A stretch of DNA of 64,000 bases from Pseudidiomarina sediminum DSM 21906 (GTDB lineage Bacteria; Pseudomonadota; Gammaproteobacteria; Enterobacterales; Alteromonadaceae), in the NCBI RefSeq assembly GCF_000423165.1, contig NZ_KE383983.1, positions 854,376 to 918,375 of the forward strand. The letters run 5' to 3'. The notes beneath the pieces are model-generated. The model worked only from the letters and a program-made list of their open reading frames with translations. It made no database searches and was not told where the DNA came from. A program made the translations under genes and the position numbers. This document shows positions 28,823-38,827 of this stretch, in pieces. Each line of letters begins with the position of its first letter. Position 1 is the stretch's first letter.

Positions 28823-29808
28823 GCTGGCTGCCTCCCTAACTGTCGGAGCAAGGGGCCGACAAACAAGCCACTGAGAACCACAAAGGCAACGCTGACCGGC
28901 CAGTAAAATAACTCGGTTTGCGGGCGGCGTAATTGTTCGTCACCTGCCACAGGTTCATAGGCATCTAGTTTGCTGTAGATGGCCTCTAATTCTTCGGTGC
29001 TTCGCGCGCGGAAATATTCGCCACCGGTTGCTTCAGCAAGACCGCGGAGCATCGCTTCATCTAGGTCACGACTTGGGTTCACGGTGCGCTTGCCAAAGAA
29101 ACTATCAACCACGACTTCTTCGGCACCAACACCAATGGAATAGACTTTAACACCATAGGCCGCGGCCAATTGCTGGGCTTTACTCGGTGAGATGGAGCCT
29201 GCGGTGTTTTGGCCATCGGTGAGCAGAATCAGAATACGCTGGACGTCATCGTTGTCACGAAAGCGCTTTACCGCCAAGCCGACGGCGTCGCCAATTGCCG
29301 TGCGCTCGCCGATAAGGCGTAGCTCGGCTTCCTCAAGCATGGTGGCGACGCTATTCAGATCGTAAGTAATGGGCGTTTGCACGTAGGCCGTATCGGCAAA
29401 CAAAATAAGGCCAAGCTTATCGCCTTGACGGCGAGCGATAAAATCGCTGACCACATGCTTGACCATGGTTAAGCGATTGACTTCTTTACCATTCAGTTGC
29501 ATGTCGGCAATTTCCATACTGCCGGATAAATCGACCGCGAGCACCATTTCACGTGCTTCACTGCGAATTTGCACAGCTTCACCGAGCCATTGTGGGCGGG
29601 CCAGGCCGACCACCAATAGCGTCCATGCCAGTAGTGCGAGCCAAGTGCGCCAAGCAGAACCTGTGTGGTGCAGTTGGGCTTGTTGTGCTTCGGCGAGCAC
29701 GGGCAGTTTCAGCATGGAGTAATGCCGTTGCTGTGCTGGTCGTACCCACCACACGAGTGGCCCGAGGAGCCAGATGAGCCCTAACCAAGGCCAAGCAAAA
29801 GAAATCAT
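28819..29808 (-). CDS. batA: BatA-like VWA domain membrane protein
   Basis: 329 residues. Two N-terminal hydrophobic segments flank a short loop, a VWA domain follows with an intact MIDAS motif DLSGSMEIADM near residue 93 and the downstream ILLTDGQNTAG, and a C-terminal membrane helix (WPVSVAFVVLSGLFVGPLL) closes the protein. MIDAS motifs bind Mg2+ and mediate protein contacts. MoxR AAA+ ATPases partner with VWA proteins in complex assembly, which fits the operon. It overlaps both neighbours by four bases (ATGA). Confidence 0.9.
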   Translation of the reverse strand: MISFAWPWLGLIWLLGPLVWWVRPAQQRHYSMLKLPVLAEAQQAQLHHTGSAWRTWLALLAWTLLVVGLARPQWLGEAVQIRSEAREMVLAVDLSGSMEIADMQLNGKEVNRLTMVKHVVSDFIARRQGDKLGLILFADTAYVQTPITYDLNSVATMLEEAELRLIGERTAIGDAVGLAVKRFRDNDDVQRILILLTDGQNTAGSISPSKAQQLAAAYGVKVYSIGVGAEEVVVDSFFGKRTVNPSRDLDEAMLRGLAEATGGEYFRARSTEELEAIYSKLDAYEPVAGDEQLRRPQTELFYWPVSVAFVVLSGLFVGPLLRQLGRQPA

Positions 29809-30293
29809 TGTTCACCTCCAACGACCGCGGCATCGTGCTTTGGAGGTAAAGCGTGGCGTAGCCAATAGCGTGCAAAGGCCAGATAATCTGCCGTTAGTTC
29901 GCTCGGTGCAGGGCGTGGCGCGAAGTTGCAGCGCGCCACCTCTGTCAGCAGCGGTGCATAGTCATCGCCAGCATTGGCGCTTAATTGGGCAAGCAAAAAG
30001 TCATGCCAGGCTTTGCCACTGAGGTGTGCCACAATGGGCTCTGGATAGTAAGCGTAGCAGGCACGCTTGAGTAGCAAATTGATGTCACTGAGCGTCATTG
30101 CACCATGCAGGGCGTTGATGGCTGCCCGGCGTGCGCGACGGCGTCGCGTATAGCGCCGTACGGCAATAGCAATCAGGGTGATCAGCGCAATACTCACCAG
30201 CGCAAGCACGTACCAGCCTGGCGCGAGTGGCCACCATGATGCCGCTGGGGCAGCAACAATATCATTTAGATCGTTTAAGCTTGGGGTGGTCAT
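29805..30293 (-). CDS. DUF4381 family membrane protein
   Basis: About 162 residues, one membrane helix near the N-terminus (WPLAPGWYVLALVSIALITLIAI), then a basic stretch (RRYTRRRRARRA) and a cytoplasmic helical domain ending in LTADYLAFARYWLRHALPP. This matches DUF4381 proteins that sit between DUF58 and BatA genes. Function unknown. The start at 30293 is preferred to 30314: it shares its first base with the last base of the DUF58 stop, and GGAGGT lies nine bases upstream. If 30314 were used the protein would be seven residues longer. Confidence 0.82.
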   Translation of the reverse strand: MTTPSLNDLNDIVAAPAASWWPLAPGWYVLALVSIALITLIAIAVRRYTRRRRARRAAINALHGAMTLSDINLLLKRACYAYYPEPIVAHLSGKAWHDFLLAQLSANAGDDYAPLLTEVARCNFAPRPAPSELTADYLAFARYWLRHALPPKHDAAVVGGEQ

Positions 30294-31264
30294 TAGCGCA
30301 TCACCTCCGGCCATTGTTCTTCGAGCGCGATGGCGGCACTAAAGTGGCGCAACCTAAGGTTTAGTTGCTTAAGTTGGCGCTGCAGCTGCTGCTGTTGTTG
30401 CTGGGCTAGTTGGGCATAGCGTTGGCGTTGCGCGGTATCGCCGGCAGCGAAATAGCAGCTCTGTTGATGGTCCGTCATGGCGATATTTTCAGCGCGTAAA
30501 CAGTCAGGGATCTTGTGCTCTAACGGGTCACTGCATTGGATCGCTTGCATTGAGCAATGCCGTTGCAAGGCCTGTATGGTGTTAAAGGTATCGGCGTTGG
30601 TATGTTGCCAATCACTCAAGACGTGCACAATGGTGCCCGGTTTTGCGACTTGTTGCGCGCGGCGTAGAAGTTCGTTCAAGGTATCGGTTTGCAGTACTGC
30701 GTGGCTCTGCCACTGCTGTAGGCTCTCGTTTTGCAGCTCGACCAATTGGTGCAAAATACGTAATACACCGTGTTGTCGTGCTTGTGGGCGAACTTCGATA
30801 TGGCGCGCATTGTAACCGATGATCGCACCGACCCGATCACCGCGTTGCGTCGCTTGCCAGGCGAGGGCGGCGGTGATGTGGCAGAGCTGGACACTTTTCA
30901 GTAGCAGCTGGCTACCCACATGTGTGGTCGGCGATAAGTCGACGACAAACAAGATGGGGCGCTCGCGTTCTTCGCGAAATAATTTCGTATGCGGGCTGCC
31001 AGTTCGCGCGGTAACGCGCCAGTCGATGGCGCGCACATCGTCGCCAGCCTGATAGTGGCGTACCTCGTCAAACTCCATACCGCGGCCACGGGTTTTACTG
31101 AGGATGGCGCCACTTTGTGCCTGCGGTGGGTGCAAGCGTCGGTGCTGGGCAAACGCGGCTACTTTACTGCGGTAGTACATCAGCTCAGCAGTGCCGACGT
31201 GCACGCCGTCACTTTGCCAGAGTGCTAGCCAATCCGTTGCTGTGGTGGTCGATGCAAGGCTCAC
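30293..31264 (-). CDS. DUF58 domain protein (MoxR-associated)
   Basis: 323 residues, mostly soluble. It holds the DUF58 signature FDEVRHYQAGDDVRAIDWRVTARTG (split here: EVRHYQAGDD and VRAIDWRVTA) near residue 68, then a degenerate VWA-like fold (ILFVVDLSPTTHVGSQLL) without a full MIDAS. The C-terminus is a Gln-rich coiled region. These proteins are always found next to moxR genes and are thought to work with the AAA+ ATPase. The start is GTG at 31264, one base after the moxR stop; a strong ribosome binding site is not visible. Confidence 0.88.
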   Translation of the reverse strand: MSLASTTTATDWLALWQSDGVHVGTAELMYYRSKVAAFAQHRRLHPPQAQSGAILSKTRGRGMEFDEVRHYQAGDDVRAIDWRVTARTGSPHTKLFREERERPILFVVDLSPTTHVGSQLLLKSVQLCHITAALAWQATQRGDRVGAIIGYNARHIEVRPQARQHGVLRILHQLVELQNESLQQWQSHAVLQTDTLNELLRRAQQVAKPGTIVHVLSDWQHTNADTFNTIQALQRHCSMQAIQCSDPLEHKIPDCLRAENIAMTDHQQSCYFAAGDTAQRQRYAQLAQQQQQQLQRQLKQLNLRLRHFSAAIALEEQWPEVMR

Positions 31265-31265
31265 G

Positions 31266-32222
31266 TTAAGGTGTCGCTACAGCTTGTAGAATGGCCTGTA
31301 AGGCTTGGTCAGCAGTGATGCCATCAGCCTCTGCCTGATAACTTAAAATAATGCGGTGACGCATCACGTGTGGGTAGACCGCTTGGATATCATCTGGCGT
31401 GACATAATCCCGTCCATCAAGCCAAGCCTTCGCGCGGGCACAGCGATCTAGGGCGATGGTGGCCCGTGGGCTAGCGCCATAACTTAGCCAACGCGCGAGG
31501 TCGTCATTGTAATGTTGCGGCTGACGGGTAGCGATAACCAATTGTACTAGGTAGTTCTCAACGGCTTCTTCCATGAAAATTTCGAGCACTTCACGACGCG
31601 CCGCAAAAATGTCTTGTTGGGTCAAGGTTTCCGGTAAGGCAACGTCACCTTCAAGTTCCTCACCACGGGTTAAACGTAAAATATCTAACTCAGTTTCTGC
31701 CGCCGGATAGTCCAAGTTCAGTTGCATGAGAAAACGGTCCAGCTGCGCTTCTGGCAGCGGGTAAGTCCCTTCTTGCTCAAGCGGGTTTTGGGTTGCTAAC
31801 ACCATAAAGAGATGTGGCAGCGGGTAGGTGGTTTGGCCTACGGTGATCTGGCGCTCGGCCATCGCTTCTAACAAAGCCGATTGTACCTTTGCTGGTGCGC
31901 GGTTAATTTCATCGGCCAAAATCACGTTGTGAAACAAAGGACCTTTTTGAAACACAAATTCCGCCGTCTCAGGACGGTAAATATCGGTTCCTGTTAAATC
32001 GGCAGGCAGTAAGTCAGGCGTGAATTGCACCCGATGAAAGTCACCTTCAATGCCTTTGGCAAGGGCATTCACCGCACGTGTTTTTGCCAGCCCCGGTGGG
32101 CCTTCAACGAGCAAGTGACCATCAGCAAGGACAGCGATAAGCAGACCTTCGGTGAACTCCGGTTGGCCGAGGACCTGACTATCTAAGTAATTTCTTAGTC
32201 GCTGAAATTGTTCTGCTGCCAT
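31266..32222 (-). CDS. MoxR family AAA+ ATPase
   Basis: 318 residues. The Walker A motif VEGPPGLAKTRAV is near residue 38, Walker B VILADEINRAPAKVQSALLEAM near residue 104 and sensor 1 ATQNPLEQEGTYPLPEAQLDRF near 145. MoxR ATPases act as chaperone-like motors for assembling or activating protein complexes together with VWA proteins. This is the first gene of the operon moxR-DUF58-DUF4381-batA-batBC-batD. The ATG at 32222 has GAGG upstream. It is divergent from fadI across 158 bases. Confidence 0.95.
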   Translation of the reverse strand: MAAEQFQRLRNYLDSQVLGQPEFTEGLLIAVLADGHLLVEGPPGLAKTRAVNALAKGIEGDFHRVQFTPDLLPADLTGTDIYRPETAEFVFQKGPLFHNVILADEINRAPAKVQSALLEAMAERQITVGQTTYPLPHLFMVLATQNPLEQEGTYPLPEAQLDRFLMQLNLDYPAAETELDILRLTRGEELEGDVALPETLTQQDIFAARREVLEIFMEEAVENYLVQLVIATRQPQHYNDDLARWLSYGASPRATIALDRCARAKAWLDGRDYVTPDDIQAVYPHVMRHRIILSYQAEADGITADQALQAILQAVATP

Positions 32223-32324
32223 ATTAACCTCTATGATGGAATCTATGTTTATACTCTAGTGTCTACTTTACCGAAAACAACAGTTTAATTCTCGGGATGA
32301 ACCCGTTAGAATTTGTAATAATGT

Positions 32325-32341
32325 ATGAGGTCTGACCAGAT
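32325..32341 (+). promoter_or_regulatory. Probable FadR operator upstream of fadIJ
   Basis: ATGAGGT-CTG-ACCAGAT matches the FadR palindrome ATCTGGT-ACG-ACCAGAT at 5 of 7 bases in the left arm and all 7 in the right arm. It lies about 40 bases before the fadI start and just after an AT-rich TAATAAT stretch (32316-32322) that could be a -10 box, so binding would block transcription. The FadR gene itself is not in the window. Confidence 0.55.
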
Positions 32342-32380
32342 CAGAATCCGAACACTTTTACAGAACAGAGGTAGTTCAAC

Positions 32381-33694
32381 ATGACGTCACGTCAGCAACT
32401 AACAACCGCACAGGGCGATCGCATCGCTGTTGTCGCAGGTTTGCGAACCCCGTTTGCCAAGCAGGCAAGCTACTATCATGGTGTGCCAGCGCTCGATCTT
32501 GGCAAAATGGTTGTGCAAGAAATGCTCAACCGCTACGGCTTACGCGGTGATGAAGTTGAGCAATTGGTGTTCGGACAAGTGGTGCAGATGCCATCAGCGC
32601 CCAATATCGCCCGTGAGATTGTGTTAGGCACTAGCCTTCCGGTAAGCACTGACGCTTACAGCGTTTCACGCGCCTGTGCGACCAGCTTTCAGTCGACCGT
32701 GAACGTGCTCGAGTCGATGCTTGCGGGCAACATTTCCGTCGGGATTGCCGGTGGTGCGGATTCATCATCAGTGCTACCGATTGGCGTGTCGCGCAAATTG
32801 GCACATACCTTGGTTGACCTAAATAAGGCGCGCAGCTTGGGTCAGCGTTTGAACATTCTCAAGCGTCTTCGTTTTAAAGACTTAATGCCGGTTCCACCTG
32901 CGATTGCTGAATACAGCACTGGGTTGAGCATGGGCGATACCGCTGAGCAAATGGCTAAGAGCCATGGCATTGCGCGGGCTGATCAAGATGCGTTAGCGCA
33001 TCGTTCACACACGCTCGCGCATCAAGCATGGGAGCAAGGCGTGTTAGATGATGAGGTGATGACCGCAATTGCTGAACCGTACCAAGACTTTTTACGGCGC
33101 GACAATACCATTCGTAGTAACAGTGATTTGGCGGGCTATGCCAAGTTGAAGCCGGTGTTTGATCGCAAACATGGCTCAGTGACGGCGGCCAATAGTACCC
33201 CGCTAACTGATGGTGCGGCAGCCGTGCTACTGATGACAGAAAGCAAAGCTAAAGCGCTGGGGTATGATGTGCTGGGTTATATCAAAAGTTATGCTTTTAG
33301 TGCCATTGGCGTTGAACAGGACATGTTGATGGGACCGTCGTTTGCGACGCCGTTGGCTCTTGATCGCGCCGGAATGACGCTTGCTGATCTTGACCTGATT
33401 GATATGCATGAAGCGTTCGCGGCGCAAACGTTGGCAAACGTGAAAATGTTCGCCAGCAAGAAGTTTGCTGAAGAAAAGCTCGGCCGCAGCCAAGCCATTG
33501 GTGAAATTGATATGGATAAATTTAATGTACTCGGTGGCTCGATTGCCTATGGGCATCCGTTTGCCGCAACTGGCGCGCGTATGATCACACAAACCCTGCG
33601 CGAGTTGAAACGTCGTGGTGGTGGGACTGCATTGACCACCGCTTGTGCCGCAGGTGGTTTAGGTGCAGCAATGATTTTGGAGAGTAACGCATGA
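32381..33694 (+). CDS. fadI: 3-ketoacyl-CoA thiolase FadI
   Basis: FadI cleaves 3-ketoacyl-CoA to acetyl-CoA and a shortened acyl-CoA, the last step of beta-oxidation. The thiolase nucleophile lies in [15 protein letters not shown] (Cys near residue 99). The C-terminal motifs [20 protein letters not shown] and [13 protein letters not shown] carry the catalytic His and Cys. 437 residues, against 436 in E. coli FadI and about 387 in FadA; together with the fadI-fadJ order this favours FadI. It overlaps fadJ by ATGA. Confidence 0.95.
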   Translation: MTSRQQLTTAQGDRIAVVAGLRTPFAKQASYYHGVPALDLGKMVVQEMLNRYGLRGDEVEQLVFGQVVQMPSAPNIAREIVLGTSLPVSTDAYSVSRACATSFQSTVNVLESMLAGNISVGIAGGADSSSVLPIGVSRKLAHTLVDLNKARSLGQRLNILKRLRFKDLMPVPPAIAEYSTGLSMGDTAEQMAKSHGIARADQDALAHRSHTLAHQAWEQGVLDDEVMTAIAEPYQDFLRRDNTIRSNSDLAGYAKLKPVFDRKHGSVTAANSTPLTDGAAAVLLMTESKAKALGYDVLGYIKSYAFSAIGVEQDMLMGPSFATPLALDRAGMTLADLDLIDMHEAFAAQTLANVKMFASKKFAEEKLGRSQAIGEIDMDKFNVLGGSIAYGHPFAATGARMITQTLRELKRRGGGTALTTACAAGGLGAAMILESNA

Positions 33695-35826
33695 GTGATA
33701 CACAACGCGCATTTACCTTAGAACGCCGCGAAGATGGCATTGCGATCATTCATATCGATGTGCCTGGCGAGTCAATGAACACCCTTAAAGCTAGCTTTGC
33801 TGCGGAAGTTGACGCTGTGCTGATCGAACTAGAACAAATCAATGATTTGGTTGGGGTTGTTTTGATCAGTGATAAGCCTGGCTCGTTTGTCGCTGGCGCT
33901 GATATTTCGATGATTGCTGAATGCACCAATGCGGCTGATGCTGAGAGCTTGGCACGTCAAGGCCAAGCCATGTTTGATCGGATAGAACAATTGCAGGTGC
34001 CGGTCGTGGCTGCCATCGACGGGGCTTGTTTAGGAGGTGGCCTTGAACTCGCGCTGGCGTGTCATTATCGCGTTTGTACCGATAGCAGCCGAACCCTTAT
34101 CGGTCTTCCTGAAGTACAGTTGGGCTTATTGCCAGGTTCCGGTGGTACGCAACGCTTACCGCGCTTGATTGGTATTCAAAAGGCGTTGCCATTGATTTTG
34201 ACCGGCAAGCAATTGCGTCCGAAGCAAGCGAAAAAATTAGGTATTGTGGATGAAGTGGTGCCAGCGAGTATTTTACTCGAAGCCGCCGTAAAGCAAGTGC
34301 AAAGTGGTCAGGCCAAGGTACGTAAAGTACAGCACAGTCTGGTGAATAAAGCGTTGGAAGGCACCAGTGCCGGGCGGGGTTTGATTTTCAAAAAAGCACG
34401 GGAACAAGCGCAGGCCAAAGCGAAAGGCAACTATCCAGCACTCGACAAAATCATTGATACCATTGCGCATGGTGCTGATAACGGTTTCGCGGCGGGACTA
34501 GACTACGAAGCACGGCAATTTGGTGCGCTGGCGATGTCACCGGAGTCGAAGCAATTACGCGGCATTTTCTTTGCCACCACTGCGATGAAGAAAGAAACCG
34601 GTGCGGGGGATGTGAAACCACGTGCTGTGAATCGCGTTGGTGTGCTTGGTGGCGGTTTGATGGGCGGCGGTATTGCCTATGTTACCGCAGATAAAGCTGG
34701 TGTGCCGGCGCGCATCAAGGACATTGCTGAACCTGGTATCGTGCACGCGCTGAAGTACAGCTACGACCTACTGAACAAAAAGGTTAAACGCAAACAGATG
34801 CGTCGCGCTGAGCTCGAAAAGACCATGTTGCAGCTAAGTGGCACGCTCGACTACTCAGGATTTGACCAAGTCGATGTGGTGATTGAAGCGGTTTTTGAAG
34901 ATCTTGAGTTGAAGCAGAAGATGGTGGCTGACATTGAAGCCGTAGCCCCTGAGCATGCGATTTTTGCAACCAATACTTCGAGCCTACCCATCACTCAGAT
35001 TGCGGCCAAGGCGGCACGCCCAGAACAAGTGATTGGTCTACATTACTTTTCACCGGTCGATAAAATGCCATTGGCAGAGATCATTACCCATGAAAAGACC
35101 TCAGCAGAAACCATCGCTACAACGGTTGCGCTAGCTAAGAAACAAGGAAAAACGCCGATTGTCGTGAAAGATGGTGCCGGTTTTTACGTAAACCGTATCT
35201 TAGCTCCGTACATGAATGAAGCAGCGCGCTTAGTGCTTGCTGGAGAGCCAATTGAGGTGGTGGATAAAGCGCTAGTGCAATTCGGTTTCCCGGTGGGACC
35301 GATGAAGCTTATGGACGAAGTTGGCATCGATGTCGCAGCCAAAGTTGCTCCGATTCTGGCGGCTGAGTTGGGTGAACGTTTTACTGCACCAGAAGCCTTC
35401 GGTAAGTTGCTCGACGATGAGCGCAAAGGCAAGAAAAACAAGAAAGGCTTTTACAGCTATCAAGGTAAAAAGGCTGGGAAATTGGTCGATAGCAGCGTTT
35501 ACACCTTATTGGGTGTGACCCCAGAAGCGCGTATGGATCGACAGGAAATCGCCCGTCGTACGGTGTTTTTGATGCTTAACGAGGCAGCGTACTGCTTGGC
35601 TGAAGGCATTATTCGTAGCCCTCGCGATGGTGATATCGGTGCGATCTTTGGAATTGGTTTCCCACCGTTCCTCGGCGGACCTTTCCGTTATATGGATCAA
35701 TTAGGGTGTGCCGAAGTTGTAGGTCAACTGCGAGCCTATGCGGCGCAGTTCGGTGAACGCTTCACGCCAGCACCATTGCTGGTGGAAATGGCAGAATCCG
35801 GACAACGCTTTTATACTGACAACTAA
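33691..35826 (+). CDS. fadJ: Fatty acid oxidation complex alpha subunit FadJ
   Basis: 711 residues, bifunctional. The N-terminal enoyl-CoA hydratase domain has [19 protein letters not shown] and [21 protein letters not shown], with the two catalytic Glu. The C-terminal 3-hydroxyacyl-CoA dehydrogenase domain starts with the NAD-binding [18 protein letters not shown] near residue 315 and has [19 protein letters not shown]. coli FadJ is 714 residues. With FadI it forms the complex used in place of, or beside, FadBA. Translation is coupled to fadI by a four-base overlap. Confidence 0.96.
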   Translation: MSDTQRAFTLERREDGIAIIHIDVPGESMNTLKASFAAEVDAVLIELEQINDLVGVVLISDKPGSFVAGADISMIAECTNAADAESLARQGQAMFDRIEQLQVPVVAAIDGACLGGGLELALACHYRVCTDSSRTLIGLPEVQLGLLPGSGGTQRLPRLIGIQKALPLILTGKQLRPKQAKKLGIVDEVVPASILLEAAVKQVQSGQAKVRKVQHSLVNKALEGTSAGRGLIFKKAREQAQAKAKGNYPALDKIIDTIAHGADNGFAAGLDYEARQFGALAMSPESKQLRGIFFATTAMKKETGAGDVKPRAVNRVGVLGGGLMGGGIAYVTADKAGVPARIKDIAEPGIVHALKYSYDLLNKKVKRKQMRRAELEKTMLQLSGTLDYSGFDQVDVVIEAVFEDLELKQKMVADIEAVAPEHAIFATNTSSLPITQIAAKAARPEQVIGLHYFSPVDKMPLAEIITHEKTSAETIATTVALAKKQGKTPIVVKDGAGFYVNRILAPYMNEAARLVLAGEPIEVVDKALVQFGFPVGPMKLMDEVGIDVAAKVAPILAAELGERFTAPEAFGKLLDDERKGKKNKKGFYSYQGKKAGKLVDSSVYTLLGVTPEARMDRQEIARRTVFLMLNEAAYCLAEGIIRSPRDGDIGAIFGIGFPPFLGGPFRYMDQLGCAEVVGQLRAYAAQFGERFTPAPLLVEMAESGQRFYTDN

Positions 35827-35842
35827 CATCGCTTTTGGATAA

Positions 35843-35873
35843 ACGGTGACCAATCAGGTAAAATGGTCACCGT
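35843..35873 (+). repeat. Inverted repeat after fadJ
   Basis: Perfect 10-bp arms ACGGTGACCA (35843-35852) and TGGTCACCGT (35864-35873) with an 11-base A-rich loop. There is no T-run after it, so it is a weak terminator or an mRNA 3' end protector. Confidence 0.6.
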
Positions 35874-35892
35874 ATGTTGTCAGGAGGTCAGA

Positions 35893-36090
35893 ATGTTCAT
35901 TGCGCTGTGTTGTGTGTTGTCCGCGCTGTTGTTGTACGTGCAAGCCTTAAAAAACGCTATGGGCGCGAAGCGTTGGGGTGTCGCTGGTTTATGTCTGGGC
36001 CCATTGGTCGTGCCGTTGTTTATTTCACGAAAGCGCTTGCTACTGATGCGTGCTATGGGGCGCGATAACGTCTATTGGCAACCTCGTTAA
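35893..36090 (+). CDS. Small hypothetical membrane protein
   Basis: 65 residues starting MFIALCCVLSALLLYVQAL. One N-terminal hydrophobic helix, a short basic loop (KNAMGAKRWG), a second hydrophobic stretch (GVAGLCLGPLVVPLFI) and a basic C-terminus. An AGGAGG box five bases before the ATG at 35893 decides the start over an in-frame ATG at 35863, which lies in the fadJ hairpin. It overlaps the convergent GGDEF/EAL gene by four bases. I do not recognise a family; small membrane proteins of this kind are often unannotated. Confidence 0.6.
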   Translation: MFIALCCVLSALLLYVQALKNAMGAKRWGVAGLCLGPLVVPLFISRKRLLLMRAMGRDNVYWQPR

Positions 36091-38744
36091 GTCGACGGTT
36101 TTAAGCTCGCCAAGGTAGTACTGATATGCTGCAAAAATTCCTCACGGCGTAACGGCTCTGCAAATAAATAACCTTGCGCAAATTCACAACGCAAGTTGCT
36201 GAGTGTGGCAACTTGCTCTGCATCCACGACACCTTCGGCGACCACATCAAGACCTAAGTTATGGGCCATCGCGACAATCGAAGCGACCATATTGCGATCG
36301 CGCTCAGCACCATTGATATCATCAATAAAGGCTTTATCGATTTTCAACGTTTGAATGGGGAAGCGCTTGAGGTAAGCAAGCGACGAGTAGCCGGTGCCAA
36401 AGTCATCGAGGGCGAGGTGAATACCAAGGTTGTTGAGTTCGGTCATGATCTCAATGGCACGTTCTGGATCGTCCATCACCACGCCTTCAGTAATCTCCAA
36501 TTCCAGGTACTGCGGATGGAGCTTTTCTTCGCTCAAAATCGTCATGATACGCTCAATCAGGTCGGGTTGGGTGAACTGTTTGGCGGATAAATTCACCGCG
36601 ACGCGTCCTTGTACCGCACCGGCCTCGACCCATTCCCGCATGTCACGACAGGTTTGACGCAGCACCCGTTCACCGACTTCGATAATGAGGCCTGTTTCCT
36701 CTGCTAGCGGAATAAACTCTGCAGGGCTGATCACGCCGACATTAGGGATTTCAAGCCGTACCAGAGCCTCTAAGCCAACAAATTTGTGGGTTCGTAAGGA
36801 AACTTTGGGTTGATAGTGAACCTGTAAAAAGTCGTTGCGTAATGCTTGGCGAAGCTGATTCTCGACTTGCAGACGACGGACTGCATTGATGTTCATTGAT
36901 TCATTGAAGAACTGATAAGCACAGCCGCCACGGTTTTTGACGTGATACATTGCAGTATCTGCGTTCTGCAGCAGCTCTTGGGAAGATTGCCCATCATTCG
37001 GATACACCACAATACCAATCGAACAGTTCACCACGATGTCGTGGTTACTGATATGAAAGGGTTGTTCAAGACATTCTAAGATTTGCTTGCCGGCCTCAGT
37101 AATGACATGCACATCAGCGGTATCTTCCAACATCAGCACAAATTCATCGCCACCGAGGCGGTAAAACGTGTCTTGTGGACGTCCCACTTCAGCCACGCGC
37201 TCGGCGACATGCATTAACAGGTGATCACCGACTTCATGGCCAAGTGAATCGTTAATTTTCTTGAAGTCATCGAGATCAAATAACAGCAGTGCATGCTTGA
37301 TCCGTTTACGTACCAAGTTCGAGTGACTGACTTGAAAATAGGAACGGTTCGGCAAGCCGGTCAAGGTATCGGTGTTTGACAGACGACGTAGCTCACGCTC
37401 GGCATTCTTACGTTCAGTGATATCTGAAAAGGTGACCACATAGTGGGAAATCACTTTATTATCGTTGTGAATGGCATCGACCGTGAGTTCGATTTGATAC
37501 ACGGTTCCATCTTTTCGGATATCCTCGATTTCGCCGTGCCAGGTTCCGTGTTGCTGGACGATTTGCTTGATCTGCTCCAAGTAGTCGGGATTGTACATGG
37601 TAAATTGCAGTGTACGTCCCAACATATCCTCACGACGGTAACCGGTAATACGGCTAAAGGATTGGTTGGTTTCGATGACCTTGAATTGGTCATCATAGAT
37701 GCAAACACCATCTGAAATATTGGTAATGGATGCTGCGAGCATTTTCAGGCGCTCTTCGGCGGTAACCAGTGGCGTAATGTCTTTTAACGTACCGGTCATG
37801 CGTTTCGGGCGTTGTTGTTCGTCATAGGCAACCACCTTACCGCGGTCTAATACCCACAACCAACCTTTATCGGAAGCGACGCGGTAAGTTTGCTCGTAGT
37901 GATCGGTATGGCCATCGAGATAGTTCCGCAGCGCGCGTTGAACTTTTAACACGTCATCAGGATGGATATTTGACTTTTGGGTTTGCTCGCCACAGCGAAT
38001 CCCATCTTCTGGAAAGGCTTTGAGCTGGCGCCAAGTATTGTGGCGATGCAGCTGATCATTGTTGATATGCCAGTCCCATAATTGATCGCCGCTGCCCCAA
38101 AGACTTAACTTGAGACGTTCTTCGCTATCTCGCAATTGGTGGATGGCTTGGCGACGCGCACTAATGATGGCGCCGATGGCAAACAAAAGGCCTGCAAGTG
38201 CGGCAATATAAAAGGCAAAGGCCCACGGCGAAAGCCAAAAGGGCGCGGCAACTTCAATGTCAATACTGCGGGTACCAAACCAGTAAGTACCGTTAGGTGA
38301 GGCTTCGACACTAAACCGGTAGAGGCCAAAATTAAGATTGGTGTAGGTCGCACGGCGATAGTGACTATCGGTGTAGATCCAATCGCTATCGAAGCCTTCG
38401 AGTTGGTATCGGTACTGCAGGTTTTGCGCTGTATAGGGTGCACCAAATTCGATGCTAAGCGGGCGATCTAAGCGTGGAATATACAGATTCGAAGCGTTGT
38501 AGAGCTGGGTCAGGTTGCGCTCATCAAGGGTGCTTGGCGCTACGGCTTCGTTGGCAACGCGCAACGTAATAAGTTCGACCTGCCAGTCTTGTGTCGCGCG
38601 TGACGTTTGCGCCTGAACCGAGACTGAAGCAATAAGTCCAAATGAAATAATGGAGAAGCAAAACAACTGCGCCGCGCACTGAAGTGCAGCATTGAGTTGG
38701 CGTAATGCCAACGACCGCTGTTTAAAGAATGATGTATTGCGCAC
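36087..38744 (-). CDS. Membrane Y_Y_Y-PAS-PAS-GGDEF-EAL c-di-GMP signalling protein
   Basis: 885 residues. A signal or anchor helix (about 25-46) is followed by a periplasmic Y_Y_Y domain (about 80-150: YRYQLEGFDSDWIYT, YTNLNFGLYRFSVEA) and a membrane helix (about 172-192). Two PAS domains follow (about 205-320 and 335-450), then a GGDEF domain (about 455-610, intact RLGGDEFVL) and an EAL domain (about 625-870, intact GLEALVRL). Both the cyclase and phosphodiesterase signature motifs are present, so activity could go either way. The Y_Y_Y domain usually sits after a seven-bladed propeller in hybrid sensors; here no propeller is encoded. The start is GTG at 38744 with GGGAAG upstream. Signal unknown. 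Confidence 0.9.
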   Translation of the reverse strand: MRNTSFFKQRSLALRQLNAALQCAAQLFCFSIISFGLIASVSVQAQTSRATQDWQVELITLRVANEAVAPSTLDERNLTQLYNASNLYIPRLDRPLSIEFGAPYTAQNLQYRYQLEGFDSDWIYTDSHYRRATYTNLNFGLYRFSVEASPNGTYWFGTRSIDIEVAAPFWLSPWAFAFYIAALAGLLFAIGAIISARRQAIHQLRDSEERLKLSLWGSGDQLWDWHINNDQLHRHNTWRQLKAFPEDGIRCGEQTQKSNIHPDDVLKVQRALRNYLDGHTDHYEQTYRVASDKGWLWVLDRGKVVAYDEQQRPKRMTGTLKDITPLVTAEERLKMLAASITNISDGVCIYDDQFKVIETNQSFSRITGYRREDMLGRTLQFTMYNPDYLEQIKQIVQQHGTWHGEIEDIRKDGTVYQIELTVDAIHNDNKVISHYVVTFSDITERKNAERELRRLSNTDTLTGLPNRSYFQVSHSNLVRKRIKHALLLFDLDDFKKINDSLGHEVGDHLLMHVAERVAEVGRPQDTFYRLGGDEFVLMLEDTADVHVITEAGKQILECLEQPFHISNHDIVVNCSIGIVVYPNDGQSSQELLQNADTAMYHVKNRGGCAYQFFNESMNINAVRRLQVENQLRQALRNDFLQVHYQPKVSLRTHKFVGLEALVRLEIPNVGVISPAEFIPLAEETGLIIEVGERVLRQTCRDMREWVEAGAVQGRVAVNLSAKQFTQPDLIERIMTILSEEKLHPQYLELEITEGVVMDDPERAIEIMTELNNLGIHLALDDFGTGYSSLAYLKRFPIQTLKIDKAFIDDINGAERDRNMVASIVAMAHNLGLDVVAEGVVDAEQVATLSNLRCEFAQGYLFAEPLRREEFLQHISTTLASLKPST

Positions 38745-38827
38745 TTAGCTTCCCATGGCGAAGGTTGTGAAGCCCCACAACACTTACTTATATTTTACTT
38801 GCAAAGTACCCAATAATTGCTGTTCTG

